DNA from: Pseudomonas sp. Irchel s3b2
GTDB lineage: Bacteria; Pseudomonadota; Gammaproteobacteria; Pseudomonadales; Pseudomonadaceae
Length of the DNA stretch: 62,888 nucleotides
NCBI RefSeq assembly: GCF_900187445.1
Contig: NZ_FYEB01000024.1
Location: 1-62,888 of the forward strand
Reading direction: 5' to 3'
Below are positions 1 to 8,681 of the stretch, piece by piece; the first letter of the stretch is position 1; each line of letters begins with the position of its first letter. A program made the translations under genes and the position numbers. The notes under the pieces are model-generated. The model was not told the origin of the DNA and made no database searches. It saw nothing but the letters and a program-made list of their open reading frames with translations.

Positions 1-127
1 ACCTTGGTCTGGTCTCAATACTGGATACGATCAACCGGCTTAGCTGCATAACCTGAACCGCCGTATACGGAACCGTATGTACGGTGGTGTGAGAGGACGG
101 CGGATGTAAATCCGCCTCCTACTCGAT
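1..127 (+). mobile_element. Group II intron, 3' end (domains V and VI)
   Basis: The sequence folds as the last two domains of a bacterial group II intron. Bases about 55-88 form a domain V-like hairpin, with outer arms ACCGCCGTA and TACGGTGGT and inner ATACGG/GTAT pairing. Bases 91-124 form domain VI: GAG 91-93 pairs with CTC 122-124, AGGA 94-97 with TCCT 117-120, and GGCGGAT 99-105 with ATCCGCC 110-116. A single unpaired A at 121 sits seven bases from a 3' end in GAT (127), which fits the branch-point adenosine and a 3' splice site in AY. The intron-encoded reverse transcriptase would lie to the left, outside the window. The exact 3' boundary is inferred from the fold. Confidence 0.8.
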
Positions 128-298
128 TCTGCGATTTGGTGAATCCGGGAAGGATGGTGGCGCTACCAATATTTCTTTCGTGAAACCAACGATCTACATA
201 AGCTGTCTGTAACTTCATGCAGGTCAATCGTCTATTCAAGGCTAGTCTTAGTCTGAAGTGAACGAGCGTTGGACGATCCGCCTGGTAAAAGGAAATAA

Positions 299-577
299 AT
301 GAATAAGCTCATTGTCGTGATAGCAGTACTGACATTGGCAGGCTGTACCACTAGCGCCAAGACTCATGCGGTGCGCGGAGTTAGTGGTATAGAGATCGAC
401 TGTTCAGGGTTGGGCTCCGGATGGGAGAAGTGCCACAAGCGCGCCGCCAGGGAGTGCAAAGGCGCAGGTTATAAAGTTGTCGTAAGGTCCGATGACGCGA
501 AGGAGGAAGATGAATTCCCTTTCGGCTTCAATCCTGCGGGTTATCTGACGCGCACCATGCTGGTTATCTGTAGATGA
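299..577 (+). CDS. Small predicted lipoprotein of unknown function
   Basis: This 92-residue protein begins with a short basic and hydrophobic signal sequence ending in the lipobox LAGC, so Cys16 should be lipidated and the protein anchored in the cell envelope. The mature part is rich in Cys and Lys, with cysteines near residues 35, 45, 53 and 91 that could form disulfides in the periplasm. A good ribosome site (AAGGA) lies five bases before the ATG. I do not recognise a named family. It lies between the group II intron end and ihfB. No terminator is evident between it and ihfB, but the 150-base gap leaves room for a separate ihfB promoter. Confidence 0.75.
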   Translation: MNKLIVVIAVLTLAGCTTSAKTHAVRGVSGIEIDCSGLGSGWEKCHKRAARECKGAGYKVVVRSDDAKEEDEFPFGFNPAGYLTRTMLVICR

Positions 578-727
578 ATACGGGGCTTGAGCACGCTTGC
601 GGTGCTCTGAAATCGGGCATCTCATTGCCGGGAAATATATGTCAAGAACTCGGGCTGTTCAAATTCCTCCGGGCATGCTAAAACCTTTGAAGCGCTGATC
701 TAGCTGCTTGAAAAAGAAGGGAAAAAT

Positions 728-1024
728 ATGACGAAGTCGGAGTTGATCGAACGAATTGTCACCCATCAAGGGCTGCTCTCATCCAAGGATGTGGAGCTGG
801 CCATCAAGACCATGCTTGAGCAAATGTCCCAATGTCTGGCCACTGGTGATCGAATCGAGATCCGTGGTTTTGGCAGCTTCTCTCTGCACTATCGCGCACC
901 GCGCGTTGGTCGCAATCCTAAAACCGGTCAGTCCGTCAGCCTCGACGGCAAGTTCGTTCCGCATTTCAAGCCAGGCAAAGAACTGCGTGATCGTGTGAAC
1001 GAGGACGAGGAGGAAGGGCTTTGA
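728..1024 (+). CDS. ihfB: Integration host factor subunit beta
   Basis: The product is 98 residues, the usual IHF-beta length, and is a DNABII histone-like protein. It pairs with IHF-alpha to bend DNA at promoters, origins and recombination sites. The DNA-intercalating arm motif RNPKTG is present at about residues 62-67, and the N-terminal helical dimer region begins MTKSELIERI. The acidic tail (EDEEE) is typical of Pseudomonas. A strong ribosome site (GAAGGGA) precedes the ATG. In Pseudomonas aeruginosa ihfB (himD) is the conserved left boundary of the O-antigen locus, and the genes that follow here fit that arrangement. Confidence 0.98.
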   Translation: MTKSELIERIVTHQGLLSSKDVELAIKTMLEQMSQCLATGDRIEIRGFGSFSLHYRAPRVGRNPKTGQSVSLDGKFVPHFKPGKELRDRVNEDEEEGL

Positions 1025-1051
1025 CAGCTGCTGCACTTCAAGGAACCGCTG

Positions 1052-1291
1052 ATGCATAACCTCAAGCGCGTACTTCTCGCTGTATTTGTCCTGTTGCTCG
1101 TTCTAACGATCCTGGCGTTCGTTCTTGAGAACCAGCAAGGCGTGTCACTGTTGTTTCTAGGCTGGGCAGGCCCACAGTTGCCAGTTTCACTGATCATGGT
1201 GATTGCGCTGCTGATTGGCATGGTGATCGGGCCGATTCTTGGCTGGTTTCTGGGGCGTACGTCCAGAGCCTCACGCAAGCGCCTTGTCTGA
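1052..1291 (+). CDS. LapA-domain (DUF1049) inner-membrane protein
   Basis: This 79-residue protein has two membrane helices (about residues 7-25 and 42-65) around a short periplasmic loop with the family signature ENQQGV..LFLGW. It ends in a basic cytoplasmic tail. LapA of Escherichia coli helps regulate LPS assembly through LapB/FtsH control of LpxC; that role is known for the family, not shown here. The gene starts 27 bases after ihfB stops and is probably cotranscribed with it. The ihfB-LapA-O-antigen order is common in Pseudomonas. There is no lapB beside it, so this could be a paralogue with a different partner. Confidence 0.85.
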   Translation: MHNLKRVLLAVFVLLLVLTILAFVLENQQGVSLLFLGWAGPQLPVSLIMVIALLIGMVIGPILGWFLGRTSRASRKRLV

Positions 1292-1508
1292 TTGCAAACA
1301 AACCCGTTGTGCGCGCCGAATTTGCGCCACAGCTTGTCCATATCCATTAGTAAAACCTTCATTAAGCTGTAAAATGCTGCGCTTGGTCGATAGGGTATTC
1401 CCGTATCGGTTCAGACTGACTCTGTCAGAAGCCACGGCGGGCTTGATGGCTTTTGCATTCATGGATTAGACAGTGCGCGGTTGGCGGCCCTGTCAGCAAC
1501 TTAAGGGT

Positions 1509-2594
1509 ATGGTTCGCGTGAAAATTCTAGTAACCGGCGGCGCCGGGTTTATCGGCTCGGCAGTCATTCGTCATATCATCTCCAACACTAACGATTCTGT
1601 CGTTAACGTCGATAAACTGACTTATGCCGGTAACCTTGAATCGCTGGCTGAAGTCAGCCAGAACTCGCGTTATGTGTTCGAACGCGTCGACATCTGCGAC
1701 CGTGATCAAGTGGACCGTGTCCTGCGTGAACACCAACCGGATGCCATCATGCACCTGGCCGCAGAGTCCCACGTTGACCGCTCGATCTCCGGTCCGTCTG
1801 AATTCATCCAGACCAACATCATCGGCACCTACACCTTGCTGGAAGCAGCACGCCACTATTGGGCGGCACTGGATGATGCGCGCAAAGCCAACTTCCGCTT
1901 TCACCATATTTCCACCGACGAAGTCTACGGAGACCTCGAAGGTCCGGAAGACCTCTTCACCGAAACCACGCCGTATCAGCCAAGCTCGCCGTACTCGGCC
2001 AGCAAGGCCAGCTCCGATCACCTAGTTCGCGCCTGGGCTCGTACCTACGGCCTGCCGACCCTGGTCACCAACTGCTCGAACAACTACGGTCCGTGCCACT
2101 TCCCTGAGAAGTTGATCCCGCTGATCATCCTCAACGCACTGGAAGGCAAGCCGCTGCCGGTTTACGGCAAGGGCAACCAGGTTCGTGATTGGCTCTATGT
2201 CGAAGACCACGCCCGCGCACTCTACAAGGTCGTGACCGAAGGCGTGATCGGCGAGACCTACAACATCGGCGGCCACAACGAGAAGCAAAACATCGAAGTG
2301 GTGCATACCCTGTGCGCACTGCTCGACGAACTGCGTCCAGACTCCGCTCATCGTCCGCATGCCAGCCTGATCACCTACGTTCAGGATCGCCCGGGCCACG
2401 ACCAGCGCTACGCGATCGACGCCAGCAAAATTCAGCGCGAGTTGGGCTGGACCCCGGAAGAAACCTTTGAAACCGGTATTCGCAAGACCGTCGAGTGGTA
2501 CCTGAACAACACTGAATGGGTAGCTCACGTGAAGAGCGGCAGCTACCAGCAATGGATCGACCAAAACTACACGGATCGTTCGGACAAAGCATGA
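1509..2594 (+). CDS. rfbB: dTDP-glucose 4,6-dehydratase
   Basis: RfbB/RmlB converts dTDP-glucose to dTDP-4-keto-6-deoxyglucose, the second step of dTDP-L-rhamnose synthesis. The 361-residue protein is an extended SDR with TGGAGFIG near residue 9 for NAD, the catalytic STDEVYG motif beginning at about Ser135, and the YSASK motif with Tyr162 and Lys166. I chose the ATG at 1509 because TAAGGG precedes it and the protein then starts directly at the Rossmann strand; an in-frame ATG at 1473 would add 12 unlikely residues. The stop overlaps the rfbD start as ATGA, so the two genes are translationally coupled. Confidence 0.97.
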   Translation: MVRVKILVTGGAGFIGSAVIRHIISNTNDSVVNVDKLTYAGNLESLAEVSQNSRYVFERVDICDRDQVDRVLREHQPDAIMHLAAESHVDRSISGPSEFIQTNIIGTYTLLEAARHYWAALDDARKANFRFHHISTDEVYGDLEGPEDLFTETTPYQPSSPYSASKASSDHLVRAWARTYGLPTLVTNCSNNYGPCHFPEKLIPLIILNALEGKPLPVYGKGNQVRDWLYVEDHARALYKVVTEGVIGETYNIGGHNEKQNIEVVHTLCALLDELRPDSAHRPHASLITYVQDRPGHDQRYAIDASKIQRELGWTPEETFETGIRKTVEWYLNNTEWVAHVKSGSYQQWIDQNYTDRSDKA

Positions 2595-3484
2595 AAATTC
2601 TCCTGTTGGGAAAAAACGGCCAAGTGGGCTGGGAACTGCAACGCGCCCTTGCACCGCTTGGCGAATTGATCGCCCTGGACCGTCACCCGGTCGATGGTTT
2701 GAGTGGCGACCTGTCTGACCTCGACGCACTGCGCGCGACGATCCGCCAGGTCAAGCCTGACGTCATCGTCAACGCTGCGGCCTACACCGCCGTCGATAAA
2801 GCCGAGTCCGAGACTGAGCTGGCCGACCGCGTGAACGGTCAGGCGAGTCGGGTCATGGCTGAAGAGGCTGCATCCCTGGATGCCTGGCTGATTCACTATT
2901 CGACCGACTATGTGTTCAGCGGTGAAGGCCTGAAGCCATGGCAAGAGACAGATGCCGTCGCCCCGGTGAATCACTACGGCGCCAGCAAACTGGCCGGCGA
3001 GCAAGCGATTACCGCTTCGGGCTGCAAGCACCTGATCTTCCGCACTAGCTGGGTCTATGGCGCTCGCGGCAACAACTTTGCCAAGACCATGCTGCGTCTG
3101 GCCAAGGACCGCGACACCCTGAGCGTCATTGCCGACCAGATCGGCGCCCCGACCGGTGCAGATCTGATCGCCGACGTGACGGCATTGGCCATTCAGCAAG
3201 TCCTGCAGCGCCCTGAACTGGCGGGCCTGTATCATCTGGCGGCCAGCGGCGAAGTGTCCTGGCACGGCTATGCCTGCCATGTGATCGGTTTTGCCAAGGC
3301 CAACGGCGAAGAGCTCGCCGTCACGACGATCAATCCGATCGACACTACTGCTTACCCAACTCCGGCGCGTCGTCCTCTGAACTCACGGTTGAATACACAG
3401 AAGCTGCGCGACAATTTTTCTCTGCACTTGCCGGATTGGAAAAGTGGTGTCACCCGAATGCTTATGGAAGTCCTGAATAAATGA
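2591..3484 (+). CDS. rfbD: dTDP-4-dehydrorhamnose reductase
   Basis: RfbD/RmlD carries out the final NAD(P)H-dependent reduction that gives dTDP-L-rhamnose. The 297-residue protein begins MKILLLGKNGQVGWEL, a Rossmann nucleotide-binding fold with GxxGQxG. It has the STDYVF motif at about residues 104-109 and the YGASK motif with Tyr129 and Lys133. The start at 2591 overlaps the rfbB stop by four bases. An upstream in-frame ATG at 2516 lies inside rfbB and would add residues not found in the family. Its substrate is the product of the RmlC epimerase, yet no rmlC gene is present in this cluster. Confidence 0.97.
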   Translation: MKILLLGKNGQVGWELQRALAPLGELIALDRHPVDGLSGDLSDLDALRATIRQVKPDVIVNAAAYTAVDKAESETELADRVNGQASRVMAEEAASLDAWLIHYSTDYVFSGEGLKPWQETDAVAPVNHYGASKLAGEQAITASGCKHLIFRTSWVYGARGNNFAKTMLRLAKDRDTLSVIADQIGAPTGADLIADVTALAIQQVLQRPELAGLYHLAASGEVSWHGYACHVIGFAKANGEELAVTTINPIDTTAYPTPARRPLNSRLNTQKLRDNFSLHLPDWKSGVTRMLMEVLNK

Positions 3485-4371
3485 CCACGACAAATCGTAA
3501 AGGCATCATCCTCGCTGGCGGCTCGGGCACTCGTCTGCACCCGTTGACCCTCGGCGTGTCCAAGCAGATGCTGCCGATCTACGACAAGCCGATGATCTTC
3601 TATCCGCTATCGGTGCTGATGCTCGCCGGCATGCGCGAAATCCTGATTATCTCCACCCCTGAAGACCTGCCGAACTTCCGCAAATTGCTGGGCGATGGCA
3701 GCCTGTACGGCATCAAGCTGACTTACGCTGAGCAGCCTAGTCCAGACGGTCTGGCACAAGCCTTCATCATTGGCGAAGAATTCATCGGCAAAGATCCTTG
3801 CTGCCTGATCCTCGGCGACAACATCTTCTACGGTCAGCACTTCTCGGAGAACCTGCGCTCCGCCAGCACTCAAGAGCATGGTGCGACCGTATTCGGCTAT
3901 CACGTATCGGATCCAGAGCGTTTTGGTGTCGTCGAATTCGACGCTGCCGGCCGTGCCCTTAGCATCGAAGAGAAGCCGCTGAAGCCGAAATCCAGCTACG
4001 CGGTGACCGGCCTGTATTTCTACGACAACCAGGTCGTCGAAATCGCCAAGAACATCAAGCCATCCCCACGTGGCGAACTGGAAATTACCGACGTTAACCG
4101 TGCCTATCTCGAGCAGAAGACCCTCAATGTCGAAATGCTCGGCCGTGGCTTCGCCTGGCTGGATACCGGTACCCATGATTCGTTGCTGGAAGCCAGTCAC
4201 TTCGTGCACACCATCGAGCAGCGCCAAGGCCTGAAAGTGGCGTGCCTGGAAGAGATTGCTTACCACAATGGCTGGATTAGTGCCGAGCAGCTGGGTACTC
4301 AAGCTGATGCTCTGAAGAAGACTGGCTACGGTCAGTACCTGCAGAAACTGCTGGACTCGCCTTCTCGCTAA
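3481..4371 (+). CDS. rfbA: Glucose-1-phosphate thymidylyltransferase
   Basis: RfbA/RmlA joins glucose-1-phosphate and dTTP to make dTDP-glucose, the entry and feedback-controlled step of the dTDP-rhamnose pathway. The 296-residue protein has the nucleotidyltransferase signature GGSGTRLHP at about residues 12-20, then SKQMLPIYDKPMI, and the conserved EEKP at about residue 163. The length matches family members. The start overlaps the rfbD stop as ATGA, continuing the coupled B-D-A order. In many Pseudomonas the fourth gene is rmlC; here a 49-base gap leads instead to a glycosyltransferase. Confidence 0.97.
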   Translation: MTTTNRKGIILAGGSGTRLHPLTLGVSKQMLPIYDKPMIFYPLSVLMLAGMREILIISTPEDLPNFRKLLGDGSLYGIKLTYAEQPSPDGLAQAFIIGEEFIGKDPCCLILGDNIFYGQHFSENLRSASTQEHGATVFGYHVSDPERFGVVEFDAAGRALSIEEKPLKPKSSYAVTGLYFYDNQVVEIAKNIKPSPRGELEITDVNRAYLEQKTLNVEMLGRGFAWLDTGTHDSLLEASHFVHTIEQRQGLKVACLEEIAYHNGWISAEQLGTQADALKKTGYGQYLQKLLDSPSR

Positions 4372-4420
4372 GACGAGAGCTATCTCTCTCCAGTGTTCAA
4401 ATCATGCAAGCAGGAATGGC

Positions 4421-5344
4421 ATGCCAGTAAAATCTCCCAAGGTTGCAGTTTTACTGGCTGCCTACAACGGTATGCATTGGATCGAGGAGCAACTGGCCTC
4501 GATCCTTGCTCAGTCTGACGTAGACGTTACCGTACACATCAGCATTGACTCCTCCACTGACGGTACCGCAGCCTGGTGCGCGGCTTATGCAGCAGAGCAT
4601 CACCAGGTAGTCGTTCTACCGGACGCCGGTAGATTCGGCGGGGCCTCGCGTAACTTCTTTCGATTGATTCGTGATGTCGACTTCGGCTCCTTCGATTTTA
4701 TTGCCTTTGCCGACCAGGATGACATTTGGCACAAAAACAAACTGAAGCGTGCAGTCGACGCCATTCAAACTCGCCAGGTCGATGCCTACTCCAGCAACGT
4801 TACGGCTTTCTGGTCGGATGGCAGCACCCACATGTTAGACAAGGCTCAACCCCAGGTTGAATGGGACTACCTGTTCGAAGCTGCGGGTCCGGGTTGTACT
4901 TATGTGTTTAGCAAAAAGCTGGCAGAGTCTTTGAAAGCGGCGATGCTTGAGAATTGGCAGCATCTGCAGGAAGTTACTTTGCATGACTGGTATTGCTACG
5001 CTTTTGCCCGCAGTCATGGCTATCGCTGGTATATCGACCCGTTGCCATCCATGGACTATCGCCAACATGAGCGTAATCAGGTAGGTGCCAATAGGGGTTT
5101 GAGCCCATTGATTTCTCGTTACAAAACGATTCATGACGGTTGGTGGTTCAATCAGGTGCGGATGATTACTTGTCTGGTCGGGCAAGATTCGGACCCTTTT
5201 GTCAAAGCATGGCTGCATCTACGTCATTGGCAACTAATAAAACTGTCTTTCAGTGCTTGGCAATGTCGGCGTCGGGTGCGTGACAAAGTGTTCTTCTTTT
5301 TTATTTGTTGGGCTACCGCGTTGATGGGGTACAAAGCTAAATGA
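4421..5344 (+). CDS. Family 2 glycosyltransferase, rhamnosyltransferase-like
   Basis: The 307-residue protein has an N-terminal GT-A domain with the strand VAVLLAAYNG and the ADQDDIW motif at about residues 97-103. The acidic residues of that motif hold the metal and sugar nucleotide. This ADQDDIW form is common in rhamnosyltransferases that act on O-antigen or related glycans, which agrees with the dTDP-rhamnose genes just upstream; the exact linkage cannot be read from sequence. A ribosome site (AGGA) precedes the ATG. The stop overlaps the next gene as ATGA, so it belongs to the same operon. The C-terminal part is basic and rich in Trp and Phe, suggesting membrane contact. Confidence 0.88.
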   Translation: MPVKSPKVAVLLAAYNGMHWIEEQLASILAQSDVDVTVHISIDSSTDGTAAWCAAYAAEHHQVVVLPDAGRFGGASRNFFRLIRDVDFGSFDFIAFADQDDIWHKNKLKRAVDAIQTRQVDAYSSNVTAFWSDGSTHMLDKAQPQVEWDYLFEAAGPGCTYVFSKKLAESLKAAMLENWQHLQEVTLHDWYCYAFARSHGYRWYIDPLPSMDYRQHERNQVGANRGLSPLISRYKTIHDGWWFNQVRMITCLVGQDSDPFVKAWLHLRHWQLIKLSFSAWQCRRRVRDKVFFFFICWATALMGYKAK

Positions 5345-6303
5345 AAGCCCCAAAGGTATTGGTGACCGGGGCAAGTGGATTTGTTGGCGAAGCAGTGGTT
5401 TTCAGGCTGTTGCTGGACAAGAAATTCATCCCCGTTGCAGCGGCACGCGGCGCAACGCGGCTGAATGGGCTGTGCGCGGTTGTTCCTCTTGAGCTGACGG
5501 GTTCAAAAGCGTTGCCCGACCTCAATGGTGTGCAAGTCGTCATCCATGCTGCCGCTCGCGTACACGTGATGAATGAAACTGCCATAGATGCCTTGACCGA
5601 GTTTCGTAAAGTCAATGTGGAGGGGACCCTTCGACTGGCACGGCGTGCAGCTGAGTCCGGGGTAAAACGCTTCATTTTCATCAGTTCGATCAAGGTCAAT
5701 GGTGAAAGTACTGTCTTGGGTAAACCATTCAAGGCTAATGATCTCCCAGCCCCGGCCGATCCCTATGGTGTATCCAAGTACGAAGCTGAAGAGGCGTTGA
5801 AGCAACTTGGTCTCGACACCGGCATGGAAATTGTCATCATTCGCCCGCCACTGGTCTACGGTCCGGGAGTGAGGGCTAATTTTCTGAGTATGCTGGGCTG
5901 GCTCAATAAAGGTATTCCATTGCCATTGGGAGCGATTGGCAATCAGCGGAGCTTGGTTGCGATTGGAAATCTGGTCGATTTGATTGTCACCTGCATTGAT
6001 CATCCGGCTGCGGCCAATCAGATTTTTCTGGTCAGCGATAATGAGGACTTGTCTACCACTCAGTTGCTACGACGCCTGGCGTTTGCCCTAGGAAAAAGGG
6101 CCTGGTTGCTACCGTTGCCCGAGTGGCTGCTGAAGTTCGGGGCATTGGCATTTGGCAAGCAGACCATTGCGCTGCGCATTTGTGGATCGTTGCAGGTCGA
6201 TATTAGTAAAAATCGCGAATTACTGGGCTGGTCACCGCCCGTAAACATCGAAAAAGCCATGCGTCAGACCGCTGGCCATTATCTGGAAAAGCAAACTAAA
6301 TGA
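5341..6303 (+). CDS. NAD-dependent sugar-nucleotide epimerase/reductase (WbpV/WbpK-like)
   Basis: This 320-residue extended SDR has GASGFVG near residue 10, the ISSIK strand, and the catalytic YGVSK motif with Tyr142 and Lys146. Its place immediately before a WbpL-like transferase and in the same locus as wbpM matches P. aeruginosa wbpV or wbpK. Those enzymes reduce the 4-keto product of WbpM to UDP-D-QuiNAc or UDP-D-FucNAc. That role is inferred from context and family; the sequence alone does not decide which sugar is made. Start and stop overlap both neighbours by four bases (ATGA), so its level is likely coupled to theirs. Confidence 0.85.
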   Translation: MKAPKVLVTGASGFVGEAVVFRLLLDKKFIPVAAARGATRLNGLCAVVPLELTGSKALPDLNGVQVVIHAAARVHVMNETAIDALTEFRKVNVEGTLRLARRAAESGVKRFIFISSIKVNGESTVLGKPFKANDLPAPADPYGVSKYEAEEALKQLGLDTGMEIVIIRPPLVYGPGVRANFLSMLGWLNKGIPLPLGAIGNQRSLVAIGNLVDLIVTCIDHPAAANQIFLVSDNEDLSTTQLLRRLAFALGKRAWLLPLPEWLLKFGALAFGKQTIALRICGSLQVDISKNRELLGWSPPVNIEKAMRQTAGHYLEKQTK

Positions 6304-7325
6304 CTTTTTGGTGGGCGCTACTTGCAGTATTCGTCGCTTCCTGGTTTTTGACGCTATTGCTGCGTCGTTATGCCTTGGCCAAAAGCTTGATAGACATACC
6401 CAATGCACGCAGTTCGCATTCCGTCCCGACACCACGGGGAGGCGGTGTGGCCATCGTTGTAAGTTTCGTGTGCGCGCTTCCGTTCCTTGCGGGTCTGAAC
6501 CTGATGAGTTCGGTCGAATTTTACGCATTACTCGGTTCCGGATTACTGGTGGCGATTATTGGATTTGCCGACGATCATGGGCATATCGCTGCTCGATGGC
6601 GTCTATTAGGGCACTTCATCGCAGCCGCGTGGGCGCTCTTCTGGCTTAACGGACTTGCACCACTCACATTTTTTGATAGCACGATCGATCTTGGGTGGTT
6701 TGGGAATATTCTGGCGGCTATTTATCTGGTCTGGATGCTTAATCTTTACAACTTCATGGACGGAATCGACGGATTAGCGAGCGCCGAAGCAATCTGTGCA
6801 TGTGTCGGTGCTGCCATGATCTATTGGCTTGCCGGCCACGCTGCAATTGCCTGGGCACCCTTAATGCTTGCGGGAGCGGTTGCAGGTTTTTTTTGCTGGA
6901 ACTTCCCGCCTGCAAAAATATTCATGGGAGATGCGGGTAGTGGTTTTCTTGGATTGATCCTTGCTGTGTTATCACTGAGTGCTGCTTGGGTAGCCCCACA
7001 ATTGCTCTGGGTCTGGGTAATTATGCTGGGGGCATTTATTGTCGACGCCACTTGGACCTTGCTCCGGCGTTTGATCCGTGGGGATGCGGTTTCCCAAGCT
7101 CATCGCAGTCATGCCTATCAATACGCCTCACGTCTTTTCAAAAGTCATAAGAAAGTGACCGTCGCGGTCGTTGCCATTAATCTTCTATGGTTATGGCCGA
7201 TAGGCTTGCTGGTCGGCTTGCAGCGCTTGGAGCCTTTGTTTGGGGTGCTTCTCGCCTATTTGCCGTTAATCGGCGTGGCCTGCCTATTCAGAGCCGGTAG
7301 CCTGGAGTTGGCAGCGGACGATTAA
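6300..7325 (+). CDS. wbpL: Undecaprenyl-phosphate sugar-1-phosphate transferase (WbpL-like)
   Basis: The product is a polytopic inner-membrane protein of the MraY/WecA superfamily, 341 residues with about ten membrane helices. It shows the family motifs PRGGG near residue 44, ADDHGH near residue 85, NFMDGIDG at about residues 151-158 and FMGDAGSG at about residues 208-215; their Asp residues bind magnesium and the diphosphate. WbpL of P. aeruginosa loads the first N-acetylated 6-deoxyhexose onto undecaprenyl phosphate and so starts O-antigen chains. The gene overlaps the epimerase by four bases and is the last of this + strand operon. A basic HRSHAYQ stretch occurs in the last cytoplasmic loop, as in relatives. 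Confidence 0.9.
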   Translation: MTFWWALLAVFVASWFLTLLLRRYALAKSLIDIPNARSSHSVPTPRGGGVAIVVSFVCALPFLAGLNLMSSVEFYALLGSGLLVAIIGFADDHGHIAARWRLLGHFIAAAWALFWLNGLAPLTFFDSTIDLGWFGNILAAIYLVWMLNLYNFMDGIDGLASAEAICACVGAAMIYWLAGHAAIAWAPLMLAGAVAGFFCWNFPPAKIFMGDAGSGFLGLILAVLSLSAAWVAPQLLWVWVIMLGAFIVDATWTLLRRLIRGDAVSQAHRSHAYQYASRLFKSHKKVTVAVVAINLLWLWPIGLLVGLQRLEPLFGVLLAYLPLIGVACLFRAGSLELAADD

Positions 7326-7386
7326 CGTTCAGAGCCTCCCGATTTTAATCCTCCCGTGATTGATCAATTCCACCAAGGAATGAAGA

Positions 7387-8460
7387 ATGAAGAACCGAGT
7401 CCCTTGGCTGGACGTATGTCGCGCGCTGGCTATCTGTTTAGTCTTATTGTCACATGGTCGATGGTTTTTGATTCCTGTCGCACCTTGGACACAGACATTC
7501 AAGTTTGGAGGCTTCTTGGGTGTTGAATTGTTTTTTGTTTTATCTGGTTTTCTCATTGGCTCGATCATGATCAGCAAGGTTGAGTCCGCTGAAACCAATT
7601 TTGGATGGGTGCGAAACTTTTGGATAAGGCGCTGGTTTAGGACTGTTCCTAACTATGTGTTATTTGTTGTTATCAATATTTTATTACTTTTCAGCATTCG
7701 TCCGGATGCGATGCCGAATCTGTTTTTATATCTGACATTTTCGCAAAATCTTGCTTGGCAGCATCCCTCATTCTTTCCAGAAGCCTGGAGCCTGGCGGTG
7801 GAAGAGATGTTCTACTTAATCACTCCCCTTGTAGTCGGTGGCTTTTTACTGGTTTTGAAAAATCCGCGGCTTGCTATATTGAATACTGCTCTTACTATTC
7901 TGTTCTTTTCGGTTGGTGCGCGCGGATATATTGTTTTAAGTGGGAATCCAACTTTTGATGACGGTGTAAGGAAAATATCATTGTTGAGATTGGATGCGCT
8001 GATGGTTGGGGTGTTAATTGCTTGGGGGTATGCATATCTTTGGCATTGGAAACGTATATTTCAAAAGTTCTCGCTTCTTCTGTTTCCGCTATTTTTTGTT
8101 GCTGTTTATATTGCTGCGCAACCAGATTCATATTTGAATCAAAGCGTGTTTTTCAGGATTTTTCTTTTTAATTTTGCATCGCTCGGATGTGCTGGGCTGA
8201 TAGTGTTGGGCATGAATGTTAAGATTCCATCGTTCGTAGATGCTGTGGTGTCAAGAATTGCCAAGTGGTCGTTTTCGGCATACCTGACCAATTTACCAGT
8301 GCTATTGTCGATTAGATACTTTTTTCCGGTGCAATCATTGTCGGTAATGTCGTGCGTATTACTCTGGGGTCTTTATGTGATGATGACGTTTTTTACAGCA
8401 TTTTTAATTTATGAGTTTTATGAAAGAAAGTTCCTCGCTTTACGAGAGCGCATTTCATAA
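7387..8460 (+). CDS. Acyltransferase family 3 membrane protein (OafA-like)
   Basis: The 357-residue protein has about ten membrane helices and the marks of the acyltransferase-3 family: an N-terminal LDVCRALAICLVLLSHG with the conserved His, the FFVLSGFLIG helix, an arginine-rich RRWFR loop, and EAWSLAVEEMFYL. Such enzymes move acetyl or other acyl groups across the inner membrane onto glycans; here the likely target is O-antigen. It follows wbpL on the same strand after 61 bases, so it may be read from the same operon. Its DNA is clearly more AT-rich than the rfb genes, a sign of later acquisition. The acyl group and acceptor cannot be told from sequence. Confidence 0.88.
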   Translation: MKNRVPWLDVCRALAICLVLLSHGRWFLIPVAPWTQTFKFGGFLGVELFFVLSGFLIGSIMISKVESAETNFGWVRNFWIRRWFRTVPNYVLFVVINILLLFSIRPDAMPNLFLYLTFSQNLAWQHPSFFPEAWSLAVEEMFYLITPLVVGGFLLVLKNPRLAILNTALTILFFSVGARGYIVLSGNPTFDDGVRKISLLRLDALMVGVLIAWGYAYLWHWKRIFQKFSLLLFPLFFVAVYIAAQPDSYLNQSVFFRIFLFNFASLGCAGLIVLGMNVKIPSFVDAVVSRIAKWSFSAYLTNLPVLLSIRYFFPVQSLSVMSCVLLWGLYVMMTFFTAFLIYEFYERKFLALRERIS

Positions 8461-8681
8461 ATTATTCCGTGTGACGTTTAAGCTCATAGCTCAAGGCCAA
8501 TGGTGGGCATAAACTCCACCATCCAAGACGTAGATGTCATGTTCGTCGTGGCTTCTGTAACGGGCAGTCCTATGGTACCTAAGAGACGTTCTCCTGAGGC
8601 CTGACAAACGCACCAGTTCGTGGCGCAGTGACGTATCCTGTTAACCATTTTGAACATGACAGTCTTCGAAGAACCCAAAAA

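Noticed and set aside
1473..1508. Upstream ATG for rfbB
   Set aside because: The start at 1509 has a proper ribosome site and gives the normal family N-terminus.
8484..8678. 64-codon - strand frame between two acyltransferase genes
   Set aside because: It has no good ribosome site and no recognised family; it could be a gene remnant but I cannot support it.
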